A DNA stretch of 64,000 bases from contig FN649729.1 of NCBI GenBank assembly GCA_000310025.1, positions 923,014 to 987,013 of the forward strand, given 5' to 3'. Position 1 is the first letter of the stretch; the number at the start of each line of letters is the position of its first letter. A program made the position numbers and the translations under genes. Shown piece after piece: positions 12,391 through 22,963 of this stretch. The notes under the pieces are model-generated. The model had not been told where the DNA came from, ran no database searches, and saw only the letters and a list, made by a program, of their open reading frames with translations. Source of the DNA: Ectocarpus siliculosus (taxonomy: Eukaryota; Sar; Phaeophyceae; Ectocarpales; Ectocarpaceae).

Positions 12391-13039
12391 TACGCCCAGG
12401 GGGGCAAAAACAAAATTCGGACAATTATTAAATTACCCCCAAAACTTTTTTTTTTGACTTTTCCGGGGGGGGGGGGCGGGGGGGACGAAGACCCTATCCC
12501 CCCCCCTAACGCCATACAATTTCCTATATAAAACAAACCCATTCCTGTATCCTATATAAAAACGGGGCACATTTCATGTACGGGGGTAGTGCAATCCACG
12601 TAATAGTAGCCTCTGGGTGAGCTTGCGTGTGTAGGAGAAGCAGCTAACCGAGGAGGAGGGGGGAGGAGGAGGGAGGGCGAAGGCGCTCGACGGGAAGAGG
12701 CTGTTTTGTCGTGTTGAGGGGAGGGGCTTGGAAAAAGTGGAAAAGTACAACGCACGGCAAATTGCAATTGACTGTGTACGGGTGTTGCACGTGGCGAAGG
12801 AAGGTGATGCCATGCACCGTCGTTTGCTCATCGCCAGCCCCTCTCCGGTACTATTGCCGGCTTGAGAAAGCTTGGATTGATGATGAATCGACGCATGGAT
12901 TCATGTGTCCTTTGGTTCTGATGTGTCGTTTGTTGGTGTTGTTTCGCCTTACTTTTCGCCTGAGGTCAAATGTGGTGGACTGACTTGTCGCAGAAGCATG
13001 TATCCCCGGGTTTCACGCCGAGGCGTGGCGTCCGGCTCT

Positions 13040-13078
13040 CTAACCCTAACCCTAGCCCTAACTATAACCTTAACCCAT
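13040..13078 (+). repeat. Degenerate interstitial telomere-like repeat
   Basis: About six imperfect CCCTAA-type units (ctaaccctaaccctagccct and then diverged units) occur far from any visible chromosome end. The unit corresponds to TTAGGG on the other strand. The stretch is short, so it could be a healed break or transposition scar, or chance. Confidence 0.6.
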
Positions 13079-13842
13079 AAGCTCCCTCTCTCAGAGAAAG
13101 TAGCGAGGGTTAGCAAGAACTCGTGAGCAGGGGTCCGCATGAGTAAGCGGGGTAGATTGATCAAGTCAAACGTAACCCTACAAGACCAAGGCTACGAGTA
13201 GATTTGCGAGACAATGTTCTCTGTTGTACACTGCTAGAAGCGGCAAGAGCAAGTAGTTAGCAAAGCAGGTGGTTGTGTTAGATGGTGGTTACCTGTGAGC
13301 CGCTTCGCTCATTTCGAGCTTTGGTCGATATGTACTGTACTTTCGTAGATATGGGGCGCTACCGTACGTGTGTTCCTGTAGCGCGGCTGGGTGAGCGTGG
13401 GCCCGCTTCTGACGAGCGGATACAGAAGGGGTAACGAGAGCGAGGATTGTTTGCAATCCATCTAACCTCATGGTCACTTTTCGACGATTCGTGGTAATTT
13501 TTGGAAATTTCTCTCCCTTCCGGGGTGGGGGGGGGGTGGGGCCTATGTGTCCGGAATTTTTTTTCGCGAAGACCCTTGCCCCAGTCCTTCACAATCACAG
13601 GAAGTGACAAATTCTACTCTCCCGGCGACGGGTGTACAAACTTATGAAGACTACTCACAAGGCCCTTTGTGCACATGCCGTAAACATCAGCACACGCAAG
13701 CACACGCAAGCACACGCGATGTAGAGCGGGAGGAAGCCAAGAAAACCTGCAAAAAAATGTAACACGAAAAAAAAAACTCTTCTCGCGGCGCTCCCGGGGG
13801 GGGGGGGGTTAGTTAGGCTTGTGCGCGGGATAACTTTTCTTG

Positions 13843-14069
13843 CATACCGTAAGGATGCGGGTCTCCGCACAGGGGTGTTCGCGTTAGGGAAAGCTTTCTT
13901 ACTCCGCAACTAGGAGGGTGCGAAGGTCAAACAACACGTCTAAGGAAAGACCTCGATGAGATGATTCCAAAACCGCCCTTTTCGGCAGTGTTGCCTTCCT
14001 AGTTGTCGAGTGGTGAAGCTTTGAAAAACGCTAACACCCCGGTGCGGAGACCCGCATCCTTACGGTATG
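13843..14069. mobile_element. Small MITE-like element with about 60-bp terminal inverted repeats
   Basis: Left end cataccgtaaggatgcgggt (13843 onward) is the reverse complement of the right end at 14050-14069. The inverted match continues through ctccgcacNggggtgtt and, more loosely, to aagctttc, about 60 bases per arm. The element is 227 bp long and has no coding capacity, as expected for a non-autonomous DNA transposon. The core termini read TACCGTAAGG...CCTTACGGTA, which would suit TA-target insertion, but no clear longer target duplication is visible. Confidence 0.75.
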
Positions 14070-14379
14070 TAGTCTATGGGAGGTGAGTCGCTGATTTCCC
14101 AGTCCGAATTTGTCTGATGATGACTCAACAAAATTTAAAATGATCTGCAACCCGCCACCGCCAATCACACAAGGTACATCATTGAGTCGGTTACCCCGCG
14201 GCTCATTACCACCACCGTCTACAGCAGCACCCTGCAGTGGTTTGTGCGGCAAGGCACACCTCCTACAGCAGTTCATCACAGCACCTCGCTAGATGTCTTG
14301 AGGGCGGTCTCATGGGGTCGGTGAGACACTTGCTTCAGGAAGAGCTCAGAGAGAACACACGGCATCCTGCTGCAGGTTG

Positions 14380-14380
<1 letters not shown>

Positions 14381-14418
<38 letters not shown>
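14381..14418 (+). repeat. CTG trinucleotide repeat
   Basis: About twelve CTG units with a final variant. The minus strand would read a poly-alanine run inside a long open frame, but that frame shows no other protein-like feature. Confidence 0.9.
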
Positions 14419-14421
<3 letters not shown>

Positions 14422-15504
14422 TGAAGTCTGCGCCCCACCACTTCCTATGTAGAGAAGACGAGGGAGGAACTTTCCGTGTCGTCAACGTCGCGTACAGGAA
14501 ACGCCACAGGGATAACCAAACCTGCTCTTGCTGTTGACACGAACTGCGAAGTCGTACCCAGCATGCCCGACACACGCACCATTTGCAAACGTTGCACACG
14601 TTGCACACACGTCGTGCGGGGGGCACGCAGACTGCAACGTTGGGGTATAGATTTGATGCGGTGTAATCGCCAACAGACCGCCGTGAAGACACCTTTCACA
14701 CCGCCCACCGCCCACCGCTCACTGCCGCTCTTACCGCTCACGCTCTCCTCTTCACTCTTCAACACACATACTCCCAACTCAGAACAAAATCTGCGATCGA
14801 CAGAGAAGATGATGTCGTCGCCGAAGTTTCCATAGGGCAGATGGGCGGGCCCGTGTTTTCAAGTAATTTTTTCGCTGCCCATTGCCCATGGCATGAAACT
14901 TGACTATGCATCGACTGCCGACTGTAGTTCAACTGCTTGCTGTCGAGCATGACAGGAAAGGGTGTGACAAACAAAGCGAGAGAAAATCTACACCTAGCTA
15001 CTGCTGTGCCGCTTTGTTTTGAATCAGATCTCCAATGCCTCTATTCCTCTACACGAGACTACTGGCGTTACAGCCCTCGCGTATGCGTTTCATTAAGTCC
15101 GAAGAGGCCAAAACTGAGAAACAAGCACGCGACGGACTGCAGTACTCGTCGGATACCCAACTTCTGGTAGTCTCGCCGGCTTTTGAGACTGACTTGTCGG
15201 CATGATCGCGAACATTCCCATAGCGTTTATCATGAGGTATTAGGCCAAGTGAGTGAGGCTCAACACAACGCATACGGTTAGGCAGGTTGGTCAACAGAAC
15301 GACGACAAGGAAATGTTTGGAGGGGACCGCTGACTGCCACAGGAGACCTCGCCAAATCCAAACCTTGCCCTAGTCTAAACGATGATTCGTACCGAGGGAA
15401 CAACGTGTGTGTTTCATCTCATTCATTTTTGCGTCGTCAGTGTTTACACCCTAGGGGATGGTTTTTCTGGACGCATCGGCCCGGGGTCCTGGAGGGTCTT
15501 AGTC

Positions 15505-15595
15505 TACAGCAGGAAGTTTTGTTGTTCTACCTTCCGTCTGCGGCGGGTGCCTTCGTTCTTATCGCGAGAAGGATTCAGCGTTCCTTTATCAGGTG
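15505..15595 (+). repeat. Dispersed repeat copy A2
   Basis: Second copy of the repeat at 1789-1860, sharing tatcgcgagaaggattcagc and the cttccgtctgcgg block just upstream. A tRNA T-arm-like sequence follows about 80 bases downstream. Confidence 0.5.
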
Positions 15596-16942
15596 CTTGA
15601 CCGACCTTGTGCCTTACACACGAACGAATCGTATTCCATGTTTTGGTAGTTTCGAGAAGAATACCAGTTCGTGCGACTGCGCCGAGATTCAAACCCACGC
15701 CCCAACTAGTTAAGGAGCGTTGTATGAGCGCTACATGAAAACGCTTGATTTTCCGTAGGTATTATACCGTCGGTATTGAAGTACTTGAAGGGAGATCAGG
15801 ATTCAGCCCCGTCCTCGCCCTCTCCTTTTGAAGGCCATGCGGACCTGGTCTTAGCAAGGAAAAAAGAAGAGTATCCACAACTTCGAGTACCTCAAAGCAA
15901 GAACCAGCAGACTCGTTCCCTCCTATTTTCATTTCTCTGTCCTCCACAACAACCACCAAAACTCTCACCTCTGCCTAATATGTTTCGTATCGTACAGATG
16001 CGCCGTTCACAACCCGTTTAAGTCACACGTGCACGTGATTGGTATCAATACCTACCGTTAATACTGCGAAATTTGTTTCGACCCCGAAAGCGGTTTCTTT
16101 CAGCGGACACAATCACTGCGATCGTGATTGATCTGTATATCCATAGTCTTTTCGGATTTCGACCGCGGGTATGCGGAACTCGACATTCGAAGTGTCCTCT
16201 TCTCCTCATGCATCTTTTTTGTAGTCTGCTGCGGTGAGTCCTATTCCTTATCGTTTGACATGGCGTCACTCTCGCTGTCTTCGGTCACTTCCTCTGATGC
16301 TATTCTCTGCGCCGCCACAGATGATAATTCCTGCCATCGCGCAGAAACACGTGGGAGAGTGCTATTAGCTACCAACACGTCGCAGAGAGTGGGGTTCACG
16401 ACATGTTCCCTGACACAATGGTGTATTCTGGACAGGCGGCGCAACAAAAAGGAGAGTGTGATTTGGTAAACCGGAGACCTCCATGTCCTTTACCCATCCT
16501 GCCACAGCTGGGACAACGTTCCAGTTCTCAGAGTGCGCGAGGATGAAAGTTACGCCCACAAACACCAAGATGTAGTGTAACACGTGATTTGGGACGCCCT
16601 GCTGTGTTGCACGTTGGTGACTGCCACCGTTTCTGCGACGTTTTGGACGAGTGTTACGCATCGGGACATACCGACTTCTGCTTGGCTTCGCCTGAACGCC
16701 GTCTAGTAGCTCGACACTGTCATCAGTACGAGAATGTCGGCGATCGGTACCAACCGTCCTCTTTGAAAGTCTTCATACGATGAAGCACATCCTTCGTGTG
16801 GCTCGCCGAGCACTGCATGACACTTCCTTCGTGTGGCTCACCGAGCACTGCATGACACTTGGTGTGATGCCTGCCAGTGCGACAAAGTGTTGACACGCTC
16901 CGCCCGCCCGGTACTGCAGGGGTCGCGGAGTCTTGTTTTGTG

Positions 16943-17160
16943 TGTGTACTCGGCAGGATACAGATCCCCGAGATCTCCGAGGAGGCTACGCAGATGAGAT
17001 AGATATGAGTATGATAGACAAACTTGGTGCACCAGGCTTTCCTCTTGCTCATGTTTGTCATTCGTTAGTACAACGAACTTGGGTCAATCCTTTGTGAAAA
17101 ACGCTCTCGACAAGAGCCCGCGAGCGTGACAACGCAGTACACGCGCCGACATCCTAAACA
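16943..17160 (+). repeat. 5' LTR of the gag-only retrotransposon
   Basis: 218 bp, TG...CA, paired with 21731-21948. The longest identical stretch includes gtgaaaaacgctctcgacaa. The primer-binding site should start at 17161 (cgatgtcgtggagtcatctc). I could not match it to a tRNA. Confidence 0.8.
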
Positions 17161-17214
17161 CGATGTCGTGGAGTCATCTCACGTCGGTAGGGAAAGGTTC
17201 GGGAGGTAGGCACC

Positions 17215-17410
17215 GGAACACAAGGACAACAGAAGTGGGCGGTTTTTGCCCGCACGCCAAGGAGATCCGTGGAACAGAGTTTGGAATACAAGGACAGCAG
17301 CTGTGGGCGGTGTTTGCCATCGAGCGCGTCAAGGAGATCCGGGAAAGCATTTGGAATACAAGGACAGCTGCTGTAGGCGGCTATTACCAGCACGCGTCAA
17401 GGAGATCCAG
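17215..17410 (+). repeat. Three tandem units of about 68 bp in the retrotransposon leader
   Basis: Units start at about 17215, 17283 and 17352, each opening ggaaNacaaggacaNc and closing caaggagatcc. They lie just inside the 5' LTR, before gag, in the untranslated leader or the extreme start of gag. Small indels shift the frame between units. Confidence 0.8.
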
Positions 17411-17629
17411 CTACAAGAAACAAAGCAGCAGTTGGAGATTCATCGTGCCGTGTTTTTTGCGGCGTGGTTTTGTGGAGGAAGATATGTTGAGGGAGGAGAA
17501 GGACGAAACGGAGAGAGGCGAGCAGAAGAATGATGCACCGGCAGGAGCAACGGCTGCGGGGGAAAAATTGCCGGGGCAGCTGGCTGAGCTGGGCCCGGTA
17601 CACAACGGGTGAGCGATTACAGCAGCAGT

Positions 17630-18982
17630 CGCAAACTGCCCAAAATCCCGAAAGATTCGGCGAAGGCCGTGAGCTGGCTGAGGAGAATGCGGAGTTTCCT
17701 GGCTAGCGAGGGTTTGGAGTAGACGCTTGAAGATCCCTACCCCAATGACTATGTTCTTGTCATCAGCTGTTCGGATCGCACATATCTGAGCCGGATTCAT
17801 GGTGCGGCGCTTGATACGGCACACAAGCGGGCATGGGGATTTCTGCTAGAAGCGATCTACGGCACAGATATTGAAGAGCGGTTAGCTGCCAGCGACTGTA
17901 TCCGTGAGGCGTGGAGGGTGATCCACGAATGGCTTTCGCCCACTTTTGACGCTCGGAAGACATTGCTTGTGAGATAACTTGAGACCATAAAGATGTATCC
18001 CGGCGAGGACCCGAAGCTTTTCTTCGCCAGAGTAGATGGATTCGTCAACATCACGAGAGCTGTAAGCATTGCAAAGTCTGAGCGGATCGTGCACATTATT
18101 GTCCGCCAGCTTGCGCACGAATGTGATGTCGAACGCAAGTCCATCCTGGCCTACCTCACCATTGCACGAGTGAAAGTGGAAAACGTTGTTCGCACGGCAT
18201 TCGCTAACACCGTCATGATCAAGGAATTGGGCAAAGTGAGAGGGCAGCAACGGCGGTGGCGGGGGCAGCGGCAGCAGCGGCAGTGGGTTCGTCCTCAACA
18301 ACAACCCGCACACCACCAACCTCCTAACTTCCCGACGTGGGGATCTGGGGGGCTCTATGACTGTGGACGCAACGCCGTGTACCCGCAAGAGGAGTCAGCT
18401 CCGCCGCCAGGCGCTCCGATGGGTGCCGTTCATCAGTACGTGAGGTGCGGGAGGCATGGACACTCGGGGACTGCAATACGTCACGACGCTCGCAGGCGAC
18501 TGCACTCCCTGGGTGAGCATGGCCATCGGCGCTGTAGGTGTTGCTCAACCGACCGCATCCAAGAGCACGTGCACGTCGGTGATGGAGAGGGTCTCAACGC
18601 GAGTGGCAAAGACACTTATGGTGTACCAGCAGCGGAAGCGACAACACTGGAGGAGGCAAAGGCATCAACCGGAGCCGCTCCTCCCCGTGTTTGCAGATGG
18701 AGCGGTGGCATGGGGCACAGCAACTGCGGCGGGAGCGGCGACCGATGGTGGTGGTTTCCTCGCTACGGGAGCGGGGGGAACATCCGGGGCGCAGGTATTT
18801 GCGGCTGGCCGCAGAGCCTTCCCCGCGGCGGCGGTGGGGGAGGCGGCCGGGGCGCGGGCATTCGTGGATGGAGCAGCGGCATCGGCGGTAGCACCGGCGG
18901 CGGGAGCGGCGACCCCCGGCGGCAGAATCTTCCCCGCGGCGGCGACGGGGGGAACGGCCGGGGCGCAGGCACTTGCTGCTGA
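17630..18982 (+). pseudogene. Degenerate Copia-type Gag (UBN2-like) with low-complexity tail
   Basis: One frame carries a recognisable retroelement Gag. The part before 17993 has AWGFLLEAI, IEERL and EAWRVIHEW, and the part after it has MYPGEDPKLFFARVDG and IIVRQLAHE. This is the pattern of the UBN2/retrotransposon Gag family that packages element RNA. Two in-frame stops (TAG at 17720 and TAA at 17975) interrupt it, so only 17993-18982 is open. A zinc-knuckle remnant, RCGRHGH, follows the Gln/Arg-rich linker, but its outer cysteines are gone. From about 18690 onward the sequence is made of GC-rich repeats of roughly 120 bp that encode Ala/Gly-rich protein in one frame and Gly/Arg-rich protein in another. 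No pol follows. Confidence 0.75.
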
Positions 18983-20423
18983 AGTGACGGGGTCAGTGGT
19001 GGCACCGGCGGCGACACCAGCGGCTGTACGTTTCGAAAGCATGAGAGAAGAGGTTGCCGACATAGGAGGCAATGGAGGCAATTGGTGGCCAAGAAACCGG
19101 CGCTGCATGTGCAGCCGGGCCCACCACTTGCGTCGTCAGCAGGTGTGGCTTCAGTATCGGAACCATCGGTGACGACGGCGACAGGTAAGGGTGTTTTCCC
19201 TGATACACCGGTGGGGGGAACGGCCGGCGTGCTGTCAACCGCTGGAGCGGTGGCACTGGATGCGTCGTCGACCGGCGGCCCGGTAGTCTCCGCTGTATCA
19301 ACTGGGGGGACGTCGCAGCGCCCACATCAGCAGCTACACCGGCACCAGCAGTGCAAGAGACGGAGGACGAGTCCTATGAGAATAGCTGCTGATTGAGCAA
19401 TGGCGACGAAGGCGGCAACAGCAGCGGCGGCAGCGGCGACATGCATCCCGGCGCCCATCCGACCGTCTACAATGGTATCTGCGCGGTGCGGGACGATGGG
19501 GGGTAATGCCACGGGTGGACATTCAATCGTGGCAGGAAGTGTGCGGCATGAACTGAGAGGCTCGTGCTCGGGAGCTACCGTGCGGGATGACCGGTGGTTG
19601 TACGATGGGTCTACGCGCGATTCAGGCACGTTTGTGAGAAGTATAGTGTTTATTTGGCAATGTATAATCTTGGTTCGGTCCTGGTTTGTTTGTTGAAAAC
19701 CATGAATTGAGAACTGCGTCGACGTAGACTGCTGTGTTGCCATGCGCACGAACGTGGTGTTTATGGTCTGTGGTAACATTGTGGTTTTCATTTGTTGAGG
19801 ATAAGGTTTGAATACTCTAGAATTCCCCGCGGCGAAGAATTCCCCGCGCCGAATGGTGCAGTTGATATTGCTAGCACTTCTGCCGAAAATAATGGGGGGG
19901 GATGAATGTGATGCTGACGCCATGGTCCTCCCCGCAGAGTTCTAACAGGCTTCTGAGTTGTGTTGTTCATGTTGGTAACATACTCACCGTTTTAACCGTA
20001 GAAAATGAGGAGAAACACAGTTTCTTACTTGTTCGCGATTCCGTATTTCACTGCGGAGTTCGGAGGTAACTTCAAGACATTTGTTTGATTTCTCGTTGAT
20101 AGGATTCGATAGTTTTTTCTTGCATTTTCTGCTGCTGTAGGACGGATTGAGTTCCATTGTCGGAGATATGTTGAAGGAGAGATGTCATTCGACATACATT
20201 TGTACGCTATTTCTTGCTATTAAGACGAAGTATTCGATGCGAAAGATGCTATGTTTTGGCAGACAACGCAGCAGATGAGGGGTTGTTAAGCTCTTATGTT
20301 TTGGGAGATAACGCAGCAGAGGGGCTGTAAAGCTTTTTGTTTGGGGAGATAATGCAGCAGGGCGGCTGTTAAGATTCTATGCTTTGGGAGATAATGCAGC
20401 AGGGGGGGGGGGGGGGACCCATA

Positions 20424-20512
20424 GTCGTGCATGCCGTAGTCGTTAGACCATTGACCTCGCGTCCCTACAAAGCCGGGACGGAGCATGCCGGGTTCTCACC
20501 GGACCAGGCTCT
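20424..20512 (+). repeat. Dispersed 90-bp repeat, copy B1
   Basis: Runs from tcgtgcatgccgtagtcgtt to ggttctcaccggaccaggct and is nearly identical to the reverse complement of 29584-29673. A run of about 15 G lies directly upstream. It sits inside the LTR retrotransposon, so it is probably a later insertion or a mobile element end. Confidence 0.8.
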
Positions 20513-21730
20513 CACATCACCAAGCGCGAAGCGCCGTGAGGTATTCAGAGAGTCTCTTGGAGGGTGCGCTGCATCCTGCTAAGGGTGTTCGGCATCTTGT
20601 GCTTACTTCCTTGCCTACGGATGACAGCTGCGTATGACTTAATTTATTTTTTGGTGTTTCACATAATGCAGCAGGGGGGCTGTTATTTTCTATGATTGCA
20701 CAAAGGGGGCTATTATTTAAGAAATCCATGTCTTGATGTTTGAGAAATGGAGTAATTGGTGAAAGTTTCCTCTGGCGCTTTGTGAGCGCCGGGTTTTTAA
20801 CCTTTTGTCCATTATTGCCGTATTGGGTATTGTTGGTTGTATTGAACGATGTATTGGAGGAACGATTTGGCATATTTTGGTAAGACATGGTTGAGGCCTA
20901 CGTGCTTCCGAAGCTTATTTGAAATTGGTCAATGAGCTGAAACATAGGTGTGTGCGAGGATTTTGGGAGTTGTTCGAAGTATCAGTTGCGTTTTGCCAGA
21001 CAGAGGTGACCCTTTAGAGTCTTTATGGCGTGGCTCGATGCAATGTCGATCTTTGCTGAGTATTTTTCCAAGGATAATTCTTTGTTTTTGGCTGCTTGAG
21101 GACTTGATGACATTTTCTCGAGAGGCGTGATCACAGTGCTGGTCCGCTCGTGAGAAACACCTATTTCAGCCAAGGCTAAAATCTAATTGCCGCAGCCTAT
21201 AGTGAGCTGAATTTCTTATGTCACAATTTCTTATTTTTTCCCGATGAGAATTGCACCATTTCATATTTTTTCGCCATGCAAATTGCACAATTTCAACGCC
21301 ATTTCTGTCGACGCCGCCCGTTGTATGCGCGCTGAGGCCGTTGCTTACATCCTGCGGCCAACCTTGAATTCTATTTTTCTTGTGTCTTGGGAAGTCGAAT
21401 TTGTGCTAGTCTATTTCTTATTATTCCGTTTCTTACCACTCTCCGTCAAATGAGCTCAATTTCTTAAGCCCTTTTTCTTCAATCTTCAAATTATGAGCCT
21501 CGATTTCTTGCGAAGGTCTTTCTTACGAGCGGACGGGCACTGTATTGAGACTCTTAGTGAAGCTCCATAGTTACAAGGAGGAGGAGTAACCTGAAACTTG
21601 AATATTTGAAAGATCCGGGAGTTGAGATGATTTGTGGATATAAAACATGAATGGTTATTAGATTTGTTGCCGTTTTACCATACGATATGTACGGAGGATC
21701 TCGTAGATCGTGTCTCGTACCTAGTAGGGT

Positions 21731-21948
21731 TGTGTACTCGGCAGGATACAGATCTCCGACATCTCCGACAGCGGGTACAGATGTGATAGGTATGGGTATG
21801 ATTGACAGACTTGGTGCAGCAGGCTTAGCCTCTTGCTCATGTCTGTCACTCGTTAATACAAGGAACGTGAGTCAATCCTTCGTGAAAAACGCTCTCGACA
21901 AGGGCCCGCGAGCGTGATGACGCAGTACACGCGCCGACACCCTAAACA
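21731..21948 (+). repeat. 3' LTR of the gag-only retrotransposon
   Basis: Partner of 16943-17160 with the same length and the same TG...CA ends. The polypurine tract expected just before 21731 is weak (ctagtagggt), in keeping with decay. Confidence 0.8.
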
Positions 21949-22963
21949 AGACTTTGTTGCGACTATGTACTTTGACAATGAGTAATTCGCCTCCGGCCGG
22001 CCAATTTTTCACAGCTGTTGCATAGACTCTTCCGCCTCACAACTACCCCCTTTTCGTCCTACACGGAGGCCATTATAGATCACCTCTCCAAGTCCCTCAG
22101 CAACCAGTAGCCCAGTAGGTCGTAACGGCCTCAAGGTCGATTCTCGGTTGAGTTGCACGTTTATCCCCCATTTCCGATCACTGAATATCCCCGTTGACTT
22201 TCTCCCAATCCCCCGAGACGTGGTCCTTCGCTCCTGATAGAGTGCCGGAGACGATTCGGGGGAGGGCAACCAGGAGTGCTCAGAAAAATTGTACTTTGTT
22301 GTAGAGTTGGTCGTATTTCACTACAGCTGGAGGTTGTAGCGTTGGTGGTATTCTCGCTACGGCTCCTTGTTGTGCGGAAGATATCTCCACGAGCCGTGCG
22401 CCGCCAAAGTGTACTCGCCACAATTGATCTCCTGTAGACCGAATACCACAAATGGTTTCGACACCTGAATCCCTTCGTACGGTCTCTGTACGGGGCAAGT
22501 CCATCTGTCGAGGTCGAGAACGACAGACCTCGTTCTTCGTTCGCAGGTTTGGGGGTCATCTGCTTCACGGTCGATCCCGGATGAAATGTCCAATGCCGTT
22601 TTTCTTCCAATTCAACCTTCTTGGCCGTGTCCATGCGGGATAACGCAAGCCATCGGCGTCTTCCTCGCCCTACCCCCTTCCCTGTTTCTCCCTTCTCCCA
22701 CCTTTGCAGCTTGTAGCGCAAGAAGAGGGGGTCGGGCGACCCCAACTTCCATCGAGGATGCCGAAACCTCCAGTTGCTGGAGGGCTATGAGGGTGCGTAT
22801 AGCCACCCGGAGTTTTCGTTTCGCGTTGAAGGTCCGCAACTTGGTCTGCAGGGTACACGCAAGAGGCAACGCCATCGTGCTAAGGCATAGAGTCATGATT
22901 GGTCAGTTTCGTGTCTTCAAGTGGGAGTCGTTTTCTTTGACGCTGGTAGTTCTATCAAGTGAG
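21949..22963. other. Between retrotransposon and kinase gene, no certain gene
   Basis: The minus strand has an open frame of 194 codons (22161-22745) and an overlapping one of 78 codons, but neither shows a recognisable domain or a convincing splice arrangement. I see no EF-hand motifs that could extend the adjoining kinase. The part next to 22964 probably holds the kinase 3' UTR. Confidence 0.4.

Larger units (their letters stand above)
12391..16942. other. Intergenic, repeat-rich, no certain gene
   Basis: This holds a telomere-like stretch (13040-13078), a small inverted-repeat transposon (13843-14069), a CTG run (14381-14418) and a second copy of the dispersed repeat seen at 1789. At 15665-15700 there is a tRNA T-arm-like sequence (minus strand gggtttgaatct) without a full cloverleaf. 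Near 16790-16860 a 48-base segment, cttccttcgtgtggctc.ccgagcactgcatgacact, is directly repeated. Open frames in the region look like chance or repeat-derived frames. Confidence 0.45.
16943..21948 (+). mobile_element. Non-autonomous LTR retrotransposon (gag-only, TR-GAG-like)
   Basis: Two direct repeats of 218 bp, 16943-17160 and 21731-21948, both start TGTGTACTCGG and end CCTAAACA (TG...CA), and by eye differ at roughly 27 positions. They enclose 4.6 kb that contains a Copia-type gag region (17630-18982) in the same orientation. No protease, integrase, reverse transcriptase or RNase H motif is recognisable between gag and the 3' LTR. The five bases on the two sides do not form an obvious target-site duplication. 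The LTR divergence and the gag stops show an old, inactive copy. Secondary insertions are likely, for example the repeat at 20424-20512 beside a G run. Retrotransposons with LTRs and gag only are known as TR-GAG elements. Confidence 0.75.

Noticed and set aside
14276-14692. 138-codon frame with poly-alanine
   Set aside because: The alanine run is a CTG microsatellite and nothing else in the frame is protein-like.
15660-15720. tRNA gene on the minus strand
   Set aside because: T-loop-like text without a complete cloverleaf.
19700-21700. Reverse transcriptase or integrase after gag
   Set aside because: No catalytic motif of either enzyme is readable in any frame there.
22161-22745. 194-codon minus-strand frame next to the kinase
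   Set aside because: No recognisable domain. It does not supply EF hands or fit as a kinase exon.
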